Assembly: GCA_003024985.2 (NCBI GenBank)
Contig: PXIH01S0039931.1
Direction: 5' to 3' (one strand)
DNA length: 11,510 bases
Source of the DNA: Euperipatoides rowelli
Lineage: Eukaryota; Onychophora; Udeonychophora; Euonychophora; Peripatopsidae
The notes beneath the pieces were generated by a model. It made no database searches and was not told the DNA's origin. It saw only the letters and a program-made list of their open reading frames with translations. A program made the translations under genes and the position numbers. Position 1 is the first letter of the stretch. Each line of letters opens with the position of its first letter. This document shows positions 1-8,578 of the stretch, piece by piece.

Positions 1-60
1 TTTTGACAGGCGTTTTTTGTAAAATTAGGGCGTAAATGACGCCAAAACGCCCATTATCTG
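1..60. repeat. CpG-containing inverted repeat at window edge (possible repeat end)
   Basis: GGCGTTTT at 9-16 is matched by its reverse complement AAAACGCC at 44-51. A nested pair, GGGCGT (28-33) and ACGCCC (47-52), shares the same right arm, so two alternative stems are possible. Five CpG sites fall within about 45 bases in a window where CpG is otherwise rare. This may be the clipped end of a transposable element lying mostly outside the window. That is inference, because no flanking duplication can be seen. Confidence 0.35.
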
Positions 61-267
61 AAAGCCTGCAATATGTAGCTAAAAAAGTGACTAAAATAAG
101 TATACTTCTGAAATTGACTTGCAAGCCTCAAAACTTGAAGTTCAAATTTAACAAATTCCAAGATCTTCAAAATTTACTTGAAAGGTGCAATATCAATCAA
201 CACTAAATTGCAAGAAAAACCACTGATAATTCTGTAATGGCTGTTCCCTCCAAAATGCTGTTGTGGG

Positions 268-293
268 ATTGGTCAACCAATAATATGGTTGAC
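268..293. repeat. Overlapping palindrome and stem-loop
   Basis: ATTGGT and ACCAAT form a perfect dyad around CA at 268-281. The overlapping sequence can instead pair GTCAACC (272-278) with GGTTGAC (287-293) over an 8-base AT-rich loop. The two foldings are mutually exclusive. The ATTGG core also matches a CCAAT box in either direction, but no promoter or gene accompanies it, so no regulatory role is claimed. Confidence 0.4.
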
Positions 294-330
294 ATTTCCC
301 CTATAATTCCCTTTCATAGAAAAAATCCCC

Positions 331-364
331 ATGGTTCAAGTCTCCCTATGGGTCAAATCTCCCT
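331..364. repeat. Tandem duplication of a 17-bp unit
   Basis: Two adjacent 17-base copies (331-347 and 348-364) both read ATGG.TCAA.TCTCCCT and differ at only two positions (15 of 17 identical). The first copy contains GGTTCAAGTC, which resembles a pol III B box. However, no A box, tRNA fold or terminator in the right place supports a tRNA or SINE. It is best read as a small local duplication. Confidence 0.7.
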
Positions 365-452
365 AGTTGCCTCTATAGTAGAAATTGACAACCAGTTTTA
401 TTAAAATTGGTGAGGTTAACTATTTCACTTCTATTGAAGCTGTCTGATTCTT

Positions 453-472
453 AAAAAAAAAAAAAAAAAAAA
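453..472. repeat. Poly-A run (A20)
   Basis: Twenty consecutive A residues. This could be a retroposon tail on the plus strand, but no recognisable retroposon body precedes it and no AATAAA signal lies just upstream. A plain microsatellite is equally likely. Confidence 0.7.
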
Positions 473-1319
473 GACTAGAAAATACAAGAATTTATAGTGA
501 TATGCTGTATCAGCATAAGTTTTGTTGCTAATTAATATTTAATTACTGCAGGTCTCAGTAAGCTACTGTATATGTTTTACCTTTTTTTTTAATTAAAAAT
601 TATGCTGAGCAAATTAGTAATTAACCAATATGCTAATAATTACAAATCCNTTGAGGTTAAATTTTTTTTTATGTCGATTATTCTAGTTTAATGTACATAC
701 TGGATTTTTTATTACGGTATTTCATGCCGTACCCTACTAAAAAATAATGTTTACCCACTCCAATAGGCTATTTAAAAATTAACCTGAACTTAATTGTCGA
801 TGAATGATTAACCCAAAGCACTTTAGCATTTAACCTTAATAAATTCTTAGTTTCAGCATTATAAGTTACATTTGGCTATGATCTCTTTAATCCATTAGCC
901 AAATTGCCATGTTTTCCCCACCCAGGTTAAACCAAGGATTCTATGTGATAAGGATAGGAATGTCCTTAGTTTTTTGAAAAAAAAAAATGCAGCTGTTCCC
1001 TCTAGCATGTTTACCACATCAGATACTTCCAGAAGTGTGTTTAGAAGGATGGCCTTGATATAGCAGTGAAGAAGGTTAATCGAGCTTCGCAATCAATTTG
1101 TATAATTCCAGAAAGAAAAAATAATCCAAATTATTTTTCCCATTCCCAAAGGATCTGTTAAGGTATGTACCCTAATCATAGTTTTAATCAGCTTTCTTTT
1201 AATTTCCCTCTTAAAATAAATAGTCAAAAGTAAGAATATCTTCGTATGACAATTTATTTTACTGATCTTCCATTTAATCCCTTTTCCCTTCCAGCTTTAG
1301 GTTAAAACAAAATTGAGAG

Positions 1320-1335
1320 TTTTTTTTTTTTTTTT
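1320..1335. repeat. Poly-T run (T16)
   Basis: Sixteen consecutive T residues, the longest T run in the first 7 kb. No retroposon body is recognisable on the minus strand beyond it, so I call it a simple repeat. Confidence 0.7.
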
Positions 1336-4300
1336 AAAGCCTTAGGCTTATGCAGTATATTTGTGACAGTTCTCTCTGAACCGTTATCTTATTTACCCTT
1401 TGGGAATAATTTACAGTAGATGTAGGCTACCATAATCATTTAATATGTGATGGAGCAAAATGGAGCAGCTCTTCATTCACTATTTATTAGTGAGACGTCT
1501 AAATTTAAAAATGGTCTGTTCCAAAATTTGTGACAATAGCCTAATTGTGTATTTCTTAGATTTATTTACTGCATGAAAGATTAGTGAAATGTAACCTGTT
1601 AATTCAACTTTGAGGAAACACAAATGAAAGTAGTGCATAACAGTTAGGCTATATTTGATTTTTAATTACGGTTTTATATTTACAGGTAATTTGTTATCTG
1701 TTTGACTGTAGTGACAGTTATGTAGTCTAATGTTTGTGGTCAAATAAGAGTAGCCTATCATAGGTCACGAAAATGAAGACTTTTGTGTAATTTGATGGAC
1801 TTTTATATTTTAGCCTGAACAAGTACAGTAATATAACCTAAACAAAGTTAATATGCATTCTTGAATTTGTTCAGAACGTATATAATAGTCTGTGTTGAAT
1901 TATGGTACAATAAATTGCTTACCCTCTACTCTTTTCCATTCAAACAAATCTTGTTCCATTTTAATCATTAGCTCTGTGAGTAAAGTTCAACTCCCATACA
2001 TAAACTTGACATCTTTAGAAACCACAAAAAAAATACTTCTTACAACTAATTTTAATATAGAACTAACCAAAAATGCTCTTAAAATAGAGAGTAAAAAAAG
2101 TTAAATTTGCCTGTTGATGTTTATTGTTTTCCCTGAATGGCTCACTACCTGACGATGGTATTTATTTTTTTTTTGATTAAAAAAAGTTTTGCTTGGTTAT
2201 ATTTTTCTCTAAATCTTTTAAATTTCAGATTTTTAACTGGATAAGTCTACCAATTTTCAAAAACTTAATTTGAAAGGAATTTAGGTCTTGTGTCGAGTAA
2301 TTATGCCTTGCTCAATATAATCACATTATGAAGTCTGGCGTGAAATCTTGGGTTTCTAGCATTGACTGTGTAAGTGTATCCTCCAATTTTTGCCCAAACG
2401 AACGACGGGTGTTTATGCAGACTTACTTGCTCGGCGTTTTGTAATATTAAAAATTAAATCTGTAATTGTGATGGCCAAATAGCTATTAGATTAGTCTCTT
2501 AATATGTAATTTATAACACAACCATGATTTAGCCTAAAGCCCTAAACATAATGGTTTATTTTTTTCCTCCTTCTAATTTTCTTAAATTGACAATTTTTGA
2601 AATTGTTCAGTCTCATTATTTAGCTAATTTTAATTATAACTTTGTGTGAAGTTAATACAGTAAGTACATCTAGATTTTCATATTATGTAAACTTCACTTA
2701 AAAAAATTCACACTAGTTTAGGCCACATAATTCTTTCTATATTTTTTTTTTGGTCTATTTTTTATTTATTAAGCTAGGCTATAATAAAACTTATGTGATC
2801 AGTCTAAACTATAGGACTACCGTATAGATTTTGTTGTCATTAAAATTATATTTTTATTTAAATAATCCCCACCTCTATTTCTTTTACAAATTACTATTGC
2901 CGTTCATTTTTTTTTTTTACAATTTAACACTTTAATATTTCAGCGGCCATAATAAATTTAAATTTCTCATTTTTTACCTAAGATGACAATTTCATTTAAC
3001 ATTTCATCTTATTTCCCCTTCCTTCTGTGCTATTATAAGATTACTAAATTGGATCATTAACTGCTATCAGCAATTGTGGTCATAAAATTTTGGTATTTTG
3101 TTAAGCTTACTTTTTTTAATGGCTAATGCAAAACAACACTACTTTCATTATGTGGTATCCAAATGCATTGTACACTTTTGCCATTGATCTATCTGTGGTC
3201 AACTTTGACTTTCTGATGTCGATTTAAATCTTCTATTTGATTTTCTTGATTTATCCTTTAATGTCTATTGATGTAAAGAAGTAAAAAGTTGATAGAAATA
3301 GGCTTAATTAGTGAATTATGAAAAGTCCCTGAAGACTTTTGAACAATTATGGTATCACTTTATTAATCATTCTCTAAGCTCCATTTTTTTCCATTACGCA
3401 TTTTGTAGTCTGTTCCCTTATTTTTTTTTTCTTATGTTATATAATTTCCTCATACTAGTTGAATATTTTAGAGTAAGCTTATAAAGAAAAGATGAGAAAA
3501 TTTTTCTAAAAAGCAAAACTTGTTTTAATTTAAAATTTTAAAATGCGTTGTCTAGCCCTACAATTTCTAAACGATGGTAGGCTACCTGGGCTTTCGTTAT
3601 TAGTAAGTTACAGTTCCTATTACCGTAATCAAAATTCAAATACTAAATTCTGTTAGTCATGTTATAGACCTATACTAACTGTTAATTTTATGGCATTCTT
3701 TTTTTCCCCCCCATTGCCACTTAGTTTTTTTTTTTTAAAGTAGTAACTGGGTAAAGGTAATGATTTACTATCAAATTAACTAATTAGCCTACTTTGTTTT
3801 AATAGCAAAATTTTTGAGCTTTTTATTTTTTGTAAAAAAAAAAAAGGATGGGGGATTTTTTATTCATGTAGCCTATGGCATATGATATTCAATTTATTTT
3901 CAAAATTAATCTATTTTGAAAATTTTTCTACTTTAAAAAAAAAGTTTACTGTGTAGCATCATGCCGATGATGACTATAATTAAAATGCCGGTGGTTAATT
4001 ATATAGACTAATATAAGTACAATATGGTACTAATAAATAATTTATCTTATTCCATTGTTTTAAAAAAAATGCTTTGCCTTTTATTGTTAAATAAGATTAG
4101 GAGGATGCCCTAATATGGAAAATATTTATCATCCATTAGCTCCTGGATATACTGTAATTAGTTGAAATTGCTTCACAAGTTAAAAATTACTGGTTTAAAG
4201 TTAGCTGGTATACTTACTGTAACCTATATTTGAGCAAGTGGCGATGGGCATTTTGAAAAACATATAATGAATATTGAAACTTCCTCACTATTCTTATCTT

Positions 4301-4551
4301 AAAAGAATTATTGGGAATGGACTAATTTTGTGATATAGGCTACAGTAGGCTAATAGTATATTTTTCCCTAATAGAAAGTTTTATTTTTATTTAAAAAAAG
4401 CAAGTCTTAAATTGTAAGAGACGAGGGGAGGGAAAGATGACCTACAATAAATAAACTATTAAATAATTTTAAAATTGAATAAATTTTCCTAAAAATCGTT
4501 TTGAAACACTTGATCCTGAAGAAAATATCTCTTCCCTTAGAGATTCTTGGC
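1336..4551. other. AT-rich non-coding stretch, no gene seen
   Basis: About 3.2 kb with stops in every frame. The 70-codon plus-strand frame at 1892-2104 has no recognisable motif and a composition expected of AT-rich DNA. Scattered contents are T-rich runs, a small CpG patch around 2399-2436, an A12 run at 3834-3845, a short CATCAT/ATGATG dyad at 3957-3972, and many TAGGCTA/TAGCCTA words, including a compound TAGGCTACAGTAGGCTA at 4336-4352. I see no exon-like composition, transposon termini or RNA gene. Confidence 0.65.
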
Positions 4552-4564
4552 TTTTTTTTTTTTT
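4552..4564. repeat. Poly-T run (T13)
   Basis: Thirteen T residues about 45 bases before the left end of the TIR element at 4610. It is probably unrelated to the element, because it lies outside the target-site duplication. Confidence 0.6.
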
Positions 4565-4603
4565 AATTCTTTAGAAAAAAATTTAGGTCTCTACCCTATA
4601 TTA

Positions 4604-4609
4604 TGATAA
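4604..4609. repeat. Left target-site duplication, TGATAA
   Basis: TGATAA directly abuts the CAGGG terminus and is repeated exactly at 4923-4928, directly after the CCCTG terminus. Exact adjacency on both sides indicates an insertion event. Confidence 0.75.
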
Positions 4610-4922
4610 CAGGGCTCGAAATAGTAGGCTAATTTAAATCTCGCAGCAAATTTTGCTTTGAGGATAATGTTCATGGCAATTTTATAGCAGCTCATGGTAA
4701 TGTAGATTTGTTTATCTGAATTAACAAATACTGTAGTGGAACTATATAATACTTAACTATTTATATTTGTTAGTTAATTTAGATATAGCCACAGTCTACC
4801 TTTTATATAGAATATAAAAGTTAGGCTGAGGCAAAATATGCTTCGAGTGGCCTGGAGCTCGAGGCCGTTGTCTCCTAACTCGCTGCAAATGCTGTGAATG
4901 CCTCGAGTTATTTCGAGCCCTG
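4610..4922. mobile_element. MITE, 313 bp, TIR CAGGGCTCGAAATA
   Basis: The two ends carry a perfect 14-bp terminal inverted repeat (4610-4623 and 4909-4922), flanked by 6-bp direct repeats TGATAA. Past the perfect TIR the arms still resemble each other: a CGCAGCA...TTTTGC block about 32 bases in on the left corresponds to CACAGCA...TTTGC about 26 bases in on the right arm read inward. The CG-to-CA difference fits CpG decay. The right arm (about 4841-4922) is CpG-containing and GC-rich, with repeated TCGAG words and a near-palindrome GGCCTGGAGCTCGAGGCC at 4849-4866. The middle is plain AT-rich DNA with no transposase coding capacity, so this is a non-autonomous element. CAGGG termini recall hAT-type elements, but those normally make 8-bp duplications, so I leave the superfamily open. 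The minus-strand open frame at 4796-5026 runs across its right end and is not a gene. Confidence 0.82.
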
Positions 4923-4928
4923 TGATAA
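4923..4928. repeat. Right target-site duplication, TGATAA
   Basis: Exact copy of 4604-4609, starting at the base after the element's final G. No 8-bp version of the duplication matches. Confidence 0.75.
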
Positions 4929-5084
4929 CATAATTTTTTTTCTATATAGCTTCTACATAATGGTACCTGTTTGTTGCAGTAGACTAGGTTATTAGCAAAA
5001 AAAAAAAATGTTGAAATTTTTTTCATTAGTTTTTTTTATTTTAGGCTAGGCTACTTAGTTTACTTAGAAAGTCAATTATTTTGA

Positions 5085-5106
5085 TTTTTTTTTTTTAAAA
5101 AAAAAA
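5085..5106. repeat. T12-A10 block
   Basis: Twelve T residues are followed at once by ten A residues. The block is self-complementary and could form a rigid A-tract or a small cruciform. It is probably a simple repeat and carries no sign of function. Confidence 0.6.
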
Positions 5107-5162
5107 CGTTTCATATTTTTCAACAAATGTTTGGACATGGATGTTTTTATTAGGTCGTCAGG

Positions 5163-5181
5163 ACTAGCAGGGTATGCTAGT
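5163..5181. repeat. Short hairpin, 7-bp stem
   Basis: ACTAGCA and TGCTAGT pair perfectly over the five-base loop GGGTA. It is not followed by a T run and has no neighbouring gene, so it is listed only as secondary-structure potential. Confidence 0.4.
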
Positions 5182-6316
5182 GTAATCTAATTACTTTAGG
5201 GATTTCTGAAAAAAAATATATGGTAGAACAATGTCTTGTTTTGCTATTTTTTCACAAGATATAGGATTGATCCTTATCGATGACTTGCAGTAAGCTCTAT
5301 GTAGACCATATGCAAAATTATGGGTCATATAAAAAAAATATTTTTGCTTTGACCCATTTTGTTTACCATTTATATGTAATTAGCCTACTGATAGTAGCCT
5401 AATAACAAAATACTAATTTAAAAAACAAACATGTTAAAAGATAAATGTAATAGATCCATAATCCAGAAAAGGATCTAGTCATTGCACAAAGTGTTGCCAG
5501 ACTTATAATTGTTACCATAAATATAAATTTTCAATAAAACATCTCAATTGTAATGGAACAAGAGGACAAAATCTTCAGGATCATAATTGAAATTCATTAA
5601 GCTTAGTTACTGTAATAATAAATGGGGGGAAATTTGATTGTAAATTTTGAGAAACAGATTCTGCCAAAACAAAGCTTGAAATATGATTTTCAATAGTTTT
5701 AGTGTAAATATTTGTAAACTTTTAACTACGGTATTATTTCTTTGAAAATACATTATAGTAACTCAACTTTTACTCAGTTACTTTTATTCGGTAACTTACC
5801 AAACACTATATCTTAGCTCCATAAGTCCTACCTGTAATAGCTTGAATCTAGTTCCACTGATCATACTATTTGACAGTTTTAATTTTAGCATTTTAAAAAT
5901 GTTACCGTAATAAAAAAAATATATGTTTAAGTTACAGAGTATATTTTTTAATATTTTTAAACTGCTAACTTTTTAACTAACAAAAATGTTTATTTTTAAT
6001 ATACTGTAAAGAGTTGCAATCACATCCTTAGGTTTCACTTAATTTCTTAGAAATAAAGTTTATGGGAAATTAGCCTTAAGTTTGTGAGCCAAATTATAAT
6101 GTCACTACATTAATATATATTTAATCACTCAATAACTACAGTAAGAAATTATTCTAATCCCTAATAATATTGATGTACATAGATCCTTATTTTTATTTAA
6201 TTTTTTTTTTAATATTTTAGTTAGTCCACAGTAGTTTCACTGTCATTTTAATTTCTGTCATTTGATAGACAAACCCTCTCCTGCACCCATCTCAGGGCAA
6301 AATTGTTTTTTTATGA

Positions 6317-6451
6317 TATCCCCCCCTCCCTCCAAAGAAAATTCCCTGGTGCTCCCCTGGTATCAACACTAACCAGATTATAGAGAAAATGAAGAGATAC
6401 CCATTCCTGTTCAACCTTGTGTGGCCCCCATTGGAACTAGCCAACAATCTG
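6317..6451 (+). other. Speculative exon-like segment with GTAAGA donor
   Basis: A stretch with clearly more G and C than its surroundings (about 6262-6456) contains a 45-codon open segment between the stop at 6314-6316 and a donor-like CTG|GTAAGA at 6451/6452. Within it an ATG at 6389, with A at -3, opens 21 codons that end in phase at the donor. The peptide begins MKRYPF and has a hydrophobic LFNLVW middle followed by PP. If read through, it stops at 6476-6478. A T-rich tract ending in TTTTAG near 6219 could be the matching acceptor of a 5' exon. I recognise no protein family, and the proline-rich start of the open segment comes from a C7 run. The exon reading is a weak hypothesis; a degenerate repeat fragment would look the same. 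Confidence 0.15.
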
Positions 6452-6459
6452 GTAAGAAT

Positions 6460-7299
6460 AAATTACTGTTCTCATTAATAATAAAACACACACTTTTTTT
6501 CCACCTGAAAGAATGGTTAATAAGGATGTTTACAAGAGTAATGAATTTAATTAAAATCATTCTTAGATTAATAAGCAATGAAAAAAAAAATCATCCATAG
6601 ATACTACTTCCAACAAATAGGCTAGTGTGAGAGAGAACAATTAGCCTATATTTTTATATGGTAATGTTTCTGATCAATTGTAAAAATTTCATAAACATGT
6701 AGACTTGTTTTAAGGGTAGTTATGAAAATTATATTTTATTAAATTGGAAAAAAAAAAGTTTATCTGTAGTTTTTACTTATCCCAAAATTTAACAAAAAAT
6801 AGTAAACATTTATAAACTGTCCTTTGTACACTTTCAATTTTAACAAAAGTAAACAATATATTATCATCTTCTTATTTCTTAACTAGCTTACCCAATTTTA
6901 CTTCAAAATGATGCTAAAAATTAATTTAATTCCCAGTACCAGATTAAATTTATTCACACCAGCTTCAATTCATGGGAAATATGTTTTTAACTTATAACCT
7001 TTAGTCTACAGTATTTTTTCTTGATTTTTTTAATAACTTAATAAAATTCCATTTTTTTCATTGCATATGATCTTAAAAATAAGCTTTACCTGAAAATAAA
7101 TTCCATTTTGTTTGATTATTGAGATTTTAGCCTACTAACCTAGGTTAGTTTTAAATGGAATAAAATATACAGTATATGGTAGGCCAGTTGGTTATTTTGG
7201 GAATTTATCAGTGTATAGGTTATTTGGGATACATTTTGATGGGTTGTGAGAAGTTGGTCAGTTTAGCTAGTTTGGGTCGGCTTAATTGTTGTTTTGCTT
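6460..7299. other. AT-rich non-coding stretch, no gene seen
   Basis: There is no supported open frame, inverted-repeat element or RNA gene. From about 7160 the plus strand becomes richer in G than C, with repeated GGTTATTTTGGG-like and GGTTATTTGGG-like words leading into the G-rich tandem duplication that follows. TAGGCTA/TAGCCTA words occur near 6618, 6643 and 7130. Confidence 0.65.
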
Positions 7300-7380
7300 A
7301 AAAAATTAATAGTGGGTGGGTCATTTGGGGGGGATTTTTTTAAAAAAATTAATAGGTGGGTCATTTGGGGGGATTATTTT
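7300..7380 (+). repeat. G-rich tandem duplication, unit about 40 bp
   Basis: Two adjacent copies (7300-7341 and 7342-7380) share an A-run, ATTAATAG, GGTGGGTCATTT, a run of 6 or 7 G, and a T-rich tail. They differ by small length changes and one or two substitutions. The first copy holds GGG T GGG TCATTT GGG G GGG at 7314-7333, which fits the canonical four-run quadruplex pattern on the plus strand with loops of 1, 6 and 1. The 60-codon open frame at 7316-7498 translates this repeat into glycine-rich peptide and is not treated as a gene. Confidence 0.75.
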
Positions 7381-7535
7381 AAATTTTCGAGAAAGTAAGA
7401 ATTATGAGGATGCATTAAAGTTTTATAAAGCCAACTTTCAGGTGGATTATTTTCTGTTCTTTGAAGATTGTTTTCTTGTTATAGCTATTATGTTTTGATA
7501 TGCTTGCTGTAAAAGTTTGTTTTATATTTTTAATG

Positions 7536-7548
7536 GTAAAAGTTTTAC
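7536..7548. repeat. Short palindrome GTAAAA-G-TTTTAC
   Basis: A perfect 6-bp dyad around a single G. Length and composition are within what AT-rich DNA gives by chance. Confidence 0.35.
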
Positions 7549-7582
7549 GCACATATTTTTATGCGCACCTTGCCCCAATAAA

Positions 7583-7604
7583 TTTTTTTTTTTTTTTTTT
7601 TTTT
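7583..7604. repeat. Poly-T run (T22) preceded by AATAAA
   Basis: The longest homopolymer in the window, with AATAAA at 7577-7582 directly before it on the plus strand. Read on the minus strand it would be a poly-A tail, and AATAAA would then lie on the wrong strand and side for a polyadenylation signal. A retroposon tail on the minus strand is possible, but no body is recognised. Confidence 0.65.
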
Positions 7605-7740
7605 AAAAATCACTTTTTTTTAAACCTTTGACATGTTTGGTTATAAGATTGTCTTTATATTTTTATATCTGATAGCTACCTTTAGAGAGAACCCTATTTT
7701 TTTGGTGTAAGGCTTCTAAATCTTTGAAAAGGCATTGATT

Positions 7741-7880
7741 TCTGGGTGCTCTGTCTCTTGACCTTTTGGGAGCTTACAGCACTCCCTCTCCCTTCCCCGC
7801 CAACTATTTCAGCTGAAATTAATTTTTTATGTATTTGACCCTTTACCCCATCCTACCATCCTTTGGCATCTTCCCACCCA
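7741..7880 (+). other. GC-richer, pyrimidine-rich block with acceptor-like end
   Basis: Bases 7741-7800 contain 35 G or C out of 60, against roughly 30 percent in the surroundings. The block ends in a C/T tract (7781-7798) followed by CAACTATTTCAG at 7801-7812, which resembles a polypyrimidine tract plus 3' splice site. Downstream, one frame from 7813 stays open for about 33 codons before a stop, but it shows no recognisable motif and no downstream donor. It could be a decayed repeat or an unused splice-like site. Confidence 0.2.
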
Positions 7881-8115
7881 GAATTATATAGGATGTAACA
7901 ACAATGTTTAAGTTACATTCAAGAGGCTAATTTTTTTTTTGTTCACTATACCATAATAACATATACAGTATAATACATCATAATTTTAGTATAAGGATTT
8001 ATGATAATATTGAAAAATATCACTTTAAACTTGGTTGTTTCTGGTTAGAAAAAAAAACATGAGTGATGTAATCTGTATACTTTATTTTACTGTAGCCTAT
8101 GTAACATTTGAACTT

Positions 8116-8578
8116 AGGGTTGCCAACATACAGTGTCATAAGGAAATAAGGCAAAATCAATTTATTGATTTTGCAATATTTTTTCTTTGCAGCCCTAGAC
8201 TTATGGATTGCTTGAACTTGCTTCATCATAAATATTGGTATATACAAGCATAGTGATGATGATTTCTATCATGTTGAAGAAGGCTGAGATTTTTTCTGTA
8301 GGGATGGGAAGGGAGGGGGTCGTCATTGCTTTTTAGTATTTTAAAGATTGGGTGGTGATTTTCTAAAACTGGTCTTTCTGACAACTTAAAACTGGCTGAA
8401 ATTTTATAAAATATTTTTTTGTTGACTTGTAAAACATGGCAAATTTGGGCATTCTTTCTTTTAAACATATAGGAATAAGAGATTAAACAGCTCCTGCTAA
8501 ACCAGGACATTGATCAATCTTAGTATTTAGCCTTAAATTGTGGATAATACATCAAAATGCAGGATGGTTGGCAACCCT
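8116..8578. mobile_element. Probable MITE, 463 bp, TIR AGGGTTGCCAAC
   Basis: A perfect 12-bp inverted repeat bounds the segment (8116-8127 and 8567-8578). Beyond it the arms align loosely when one gap is allowed (ACATACAGTGTCAT against ACCATCCTGCAT). From memory, AGGGTTGCCAAC is a recurrent terminal word of dispersed repeats in aquatic animals; I cannot verify that here. Flanks TTTGAACTT on the left and TTTGCTT on the right could be a degraded target duplication, but they match only with a two-base gap. Two overlapping open frames (8035-8253 plus and 8226-8510 minus) fall largely inside it and look like chance frames, with no transposase motif. The element must be non-autonomous. Confidence 0.6.
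8151..8174. repeat. Perfect 10-bp hairpin with TTTA loop
   Basis: GCAAAATCAA and TTGATTTTGC pair perfectly across the four-base loop TTTA. It lies 23 bases inside the left terminal repeat of the 8116-8578 element. Subterminal hairpins occur in some non-autonomous transposons, so it may be part of the element's architecture. Confidence 0.6.

Larger units (their letters stand above)
61..1319. other. AT-rich non-coding stretch, no gene seen
   Basis: All six frames are broken by frequent stops. The only open frame of any length (65 codons, minus strand, 895-1092) has a low-complexity composition and encodes a phenylalanine run from a poly-A tract, so I treat it as chance. The stretch contains one N at 650, a palindrome cluster and tandem dimer near 268-364, an A20 run at 453-472, and an unusual number of AGGTTAA/TTAACCT words from 413 to 1305. 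It is probably intron or intergenic spacer. Confidence 0.7.
4929..6219. other. AT-rich non-coding stretch, no gene seen
   Basis: No coding frame is supported. Contents are a T12-A10 block at 5085-5106, overlapping TAGGCTA words at 5042-5053, and a small hairpin at 5163-5181. Several TACGGTA/TACCGTA or TACTGTA words also occur (for example near 5610, 5728, 5903 and 6001). A T-rich tract followed by ATTTTAG around 6200-6220 resembles a splice acceptor, but AT-rich DNA produces such patterns often. Confidence 0.65.

Noticed and set aside
334-345. B-box-like GGTTCAAGTC suggesting a tRNA or SINE promoter
   Set aside because: There is no A box at the expected distance, no cloverleaf, and the sequence is part of a 17-bp tandem dimer.
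895-1092. 65-codon minus-strand open frame
   Set aside because: It encodes a phenylalanine run from an A tract and has no recognisable feature.
1892-2104. 70-codon plus-strand open frame
   Set aside because: It has a low-complexity Leu/Ile/Ser/Lys/Thr composition and no motif, splice sites or composition change.
4335-4352. TACAGT words as Tc1/mariner termini at TA sites
   Set aside because: The CAGT after TA is only the common TACNGTA word here, and I found no longer inverted repeats pairing any two of them.
4796-5026. 76-codon minus-strand open frame
   Set aside because: It begins in a poly-A/T stretch giving a phenylalanine run and crosses the right end of the MITE.
7316-7498. 60-codon plus-strand open frame rich in glycine
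   Set aside because: The glycine-rich first half is the translation of the tandem G-rich duplication.
7577-7604. AATAAA plus homopolymer as a polyadenylation site
   Set aside because: The run is T on the same strand as AATAAA, so the signal and tail do not belong together.
8035-8253. Overlapping open frames on both strands (72 codons plus, 75 codons minus)
   Set aside because: They overlap each other and the left end of the 8116-8578 element, and neither has a family motif.
8226-8510. 94-codon minus-strand open frame, the longest in the window
   Set aside because: It lies almost entirely inside the inverted-repeat element, has no recognisable domain, and its basic and aromatic composition is what AT-rich non-coding DNA yields.
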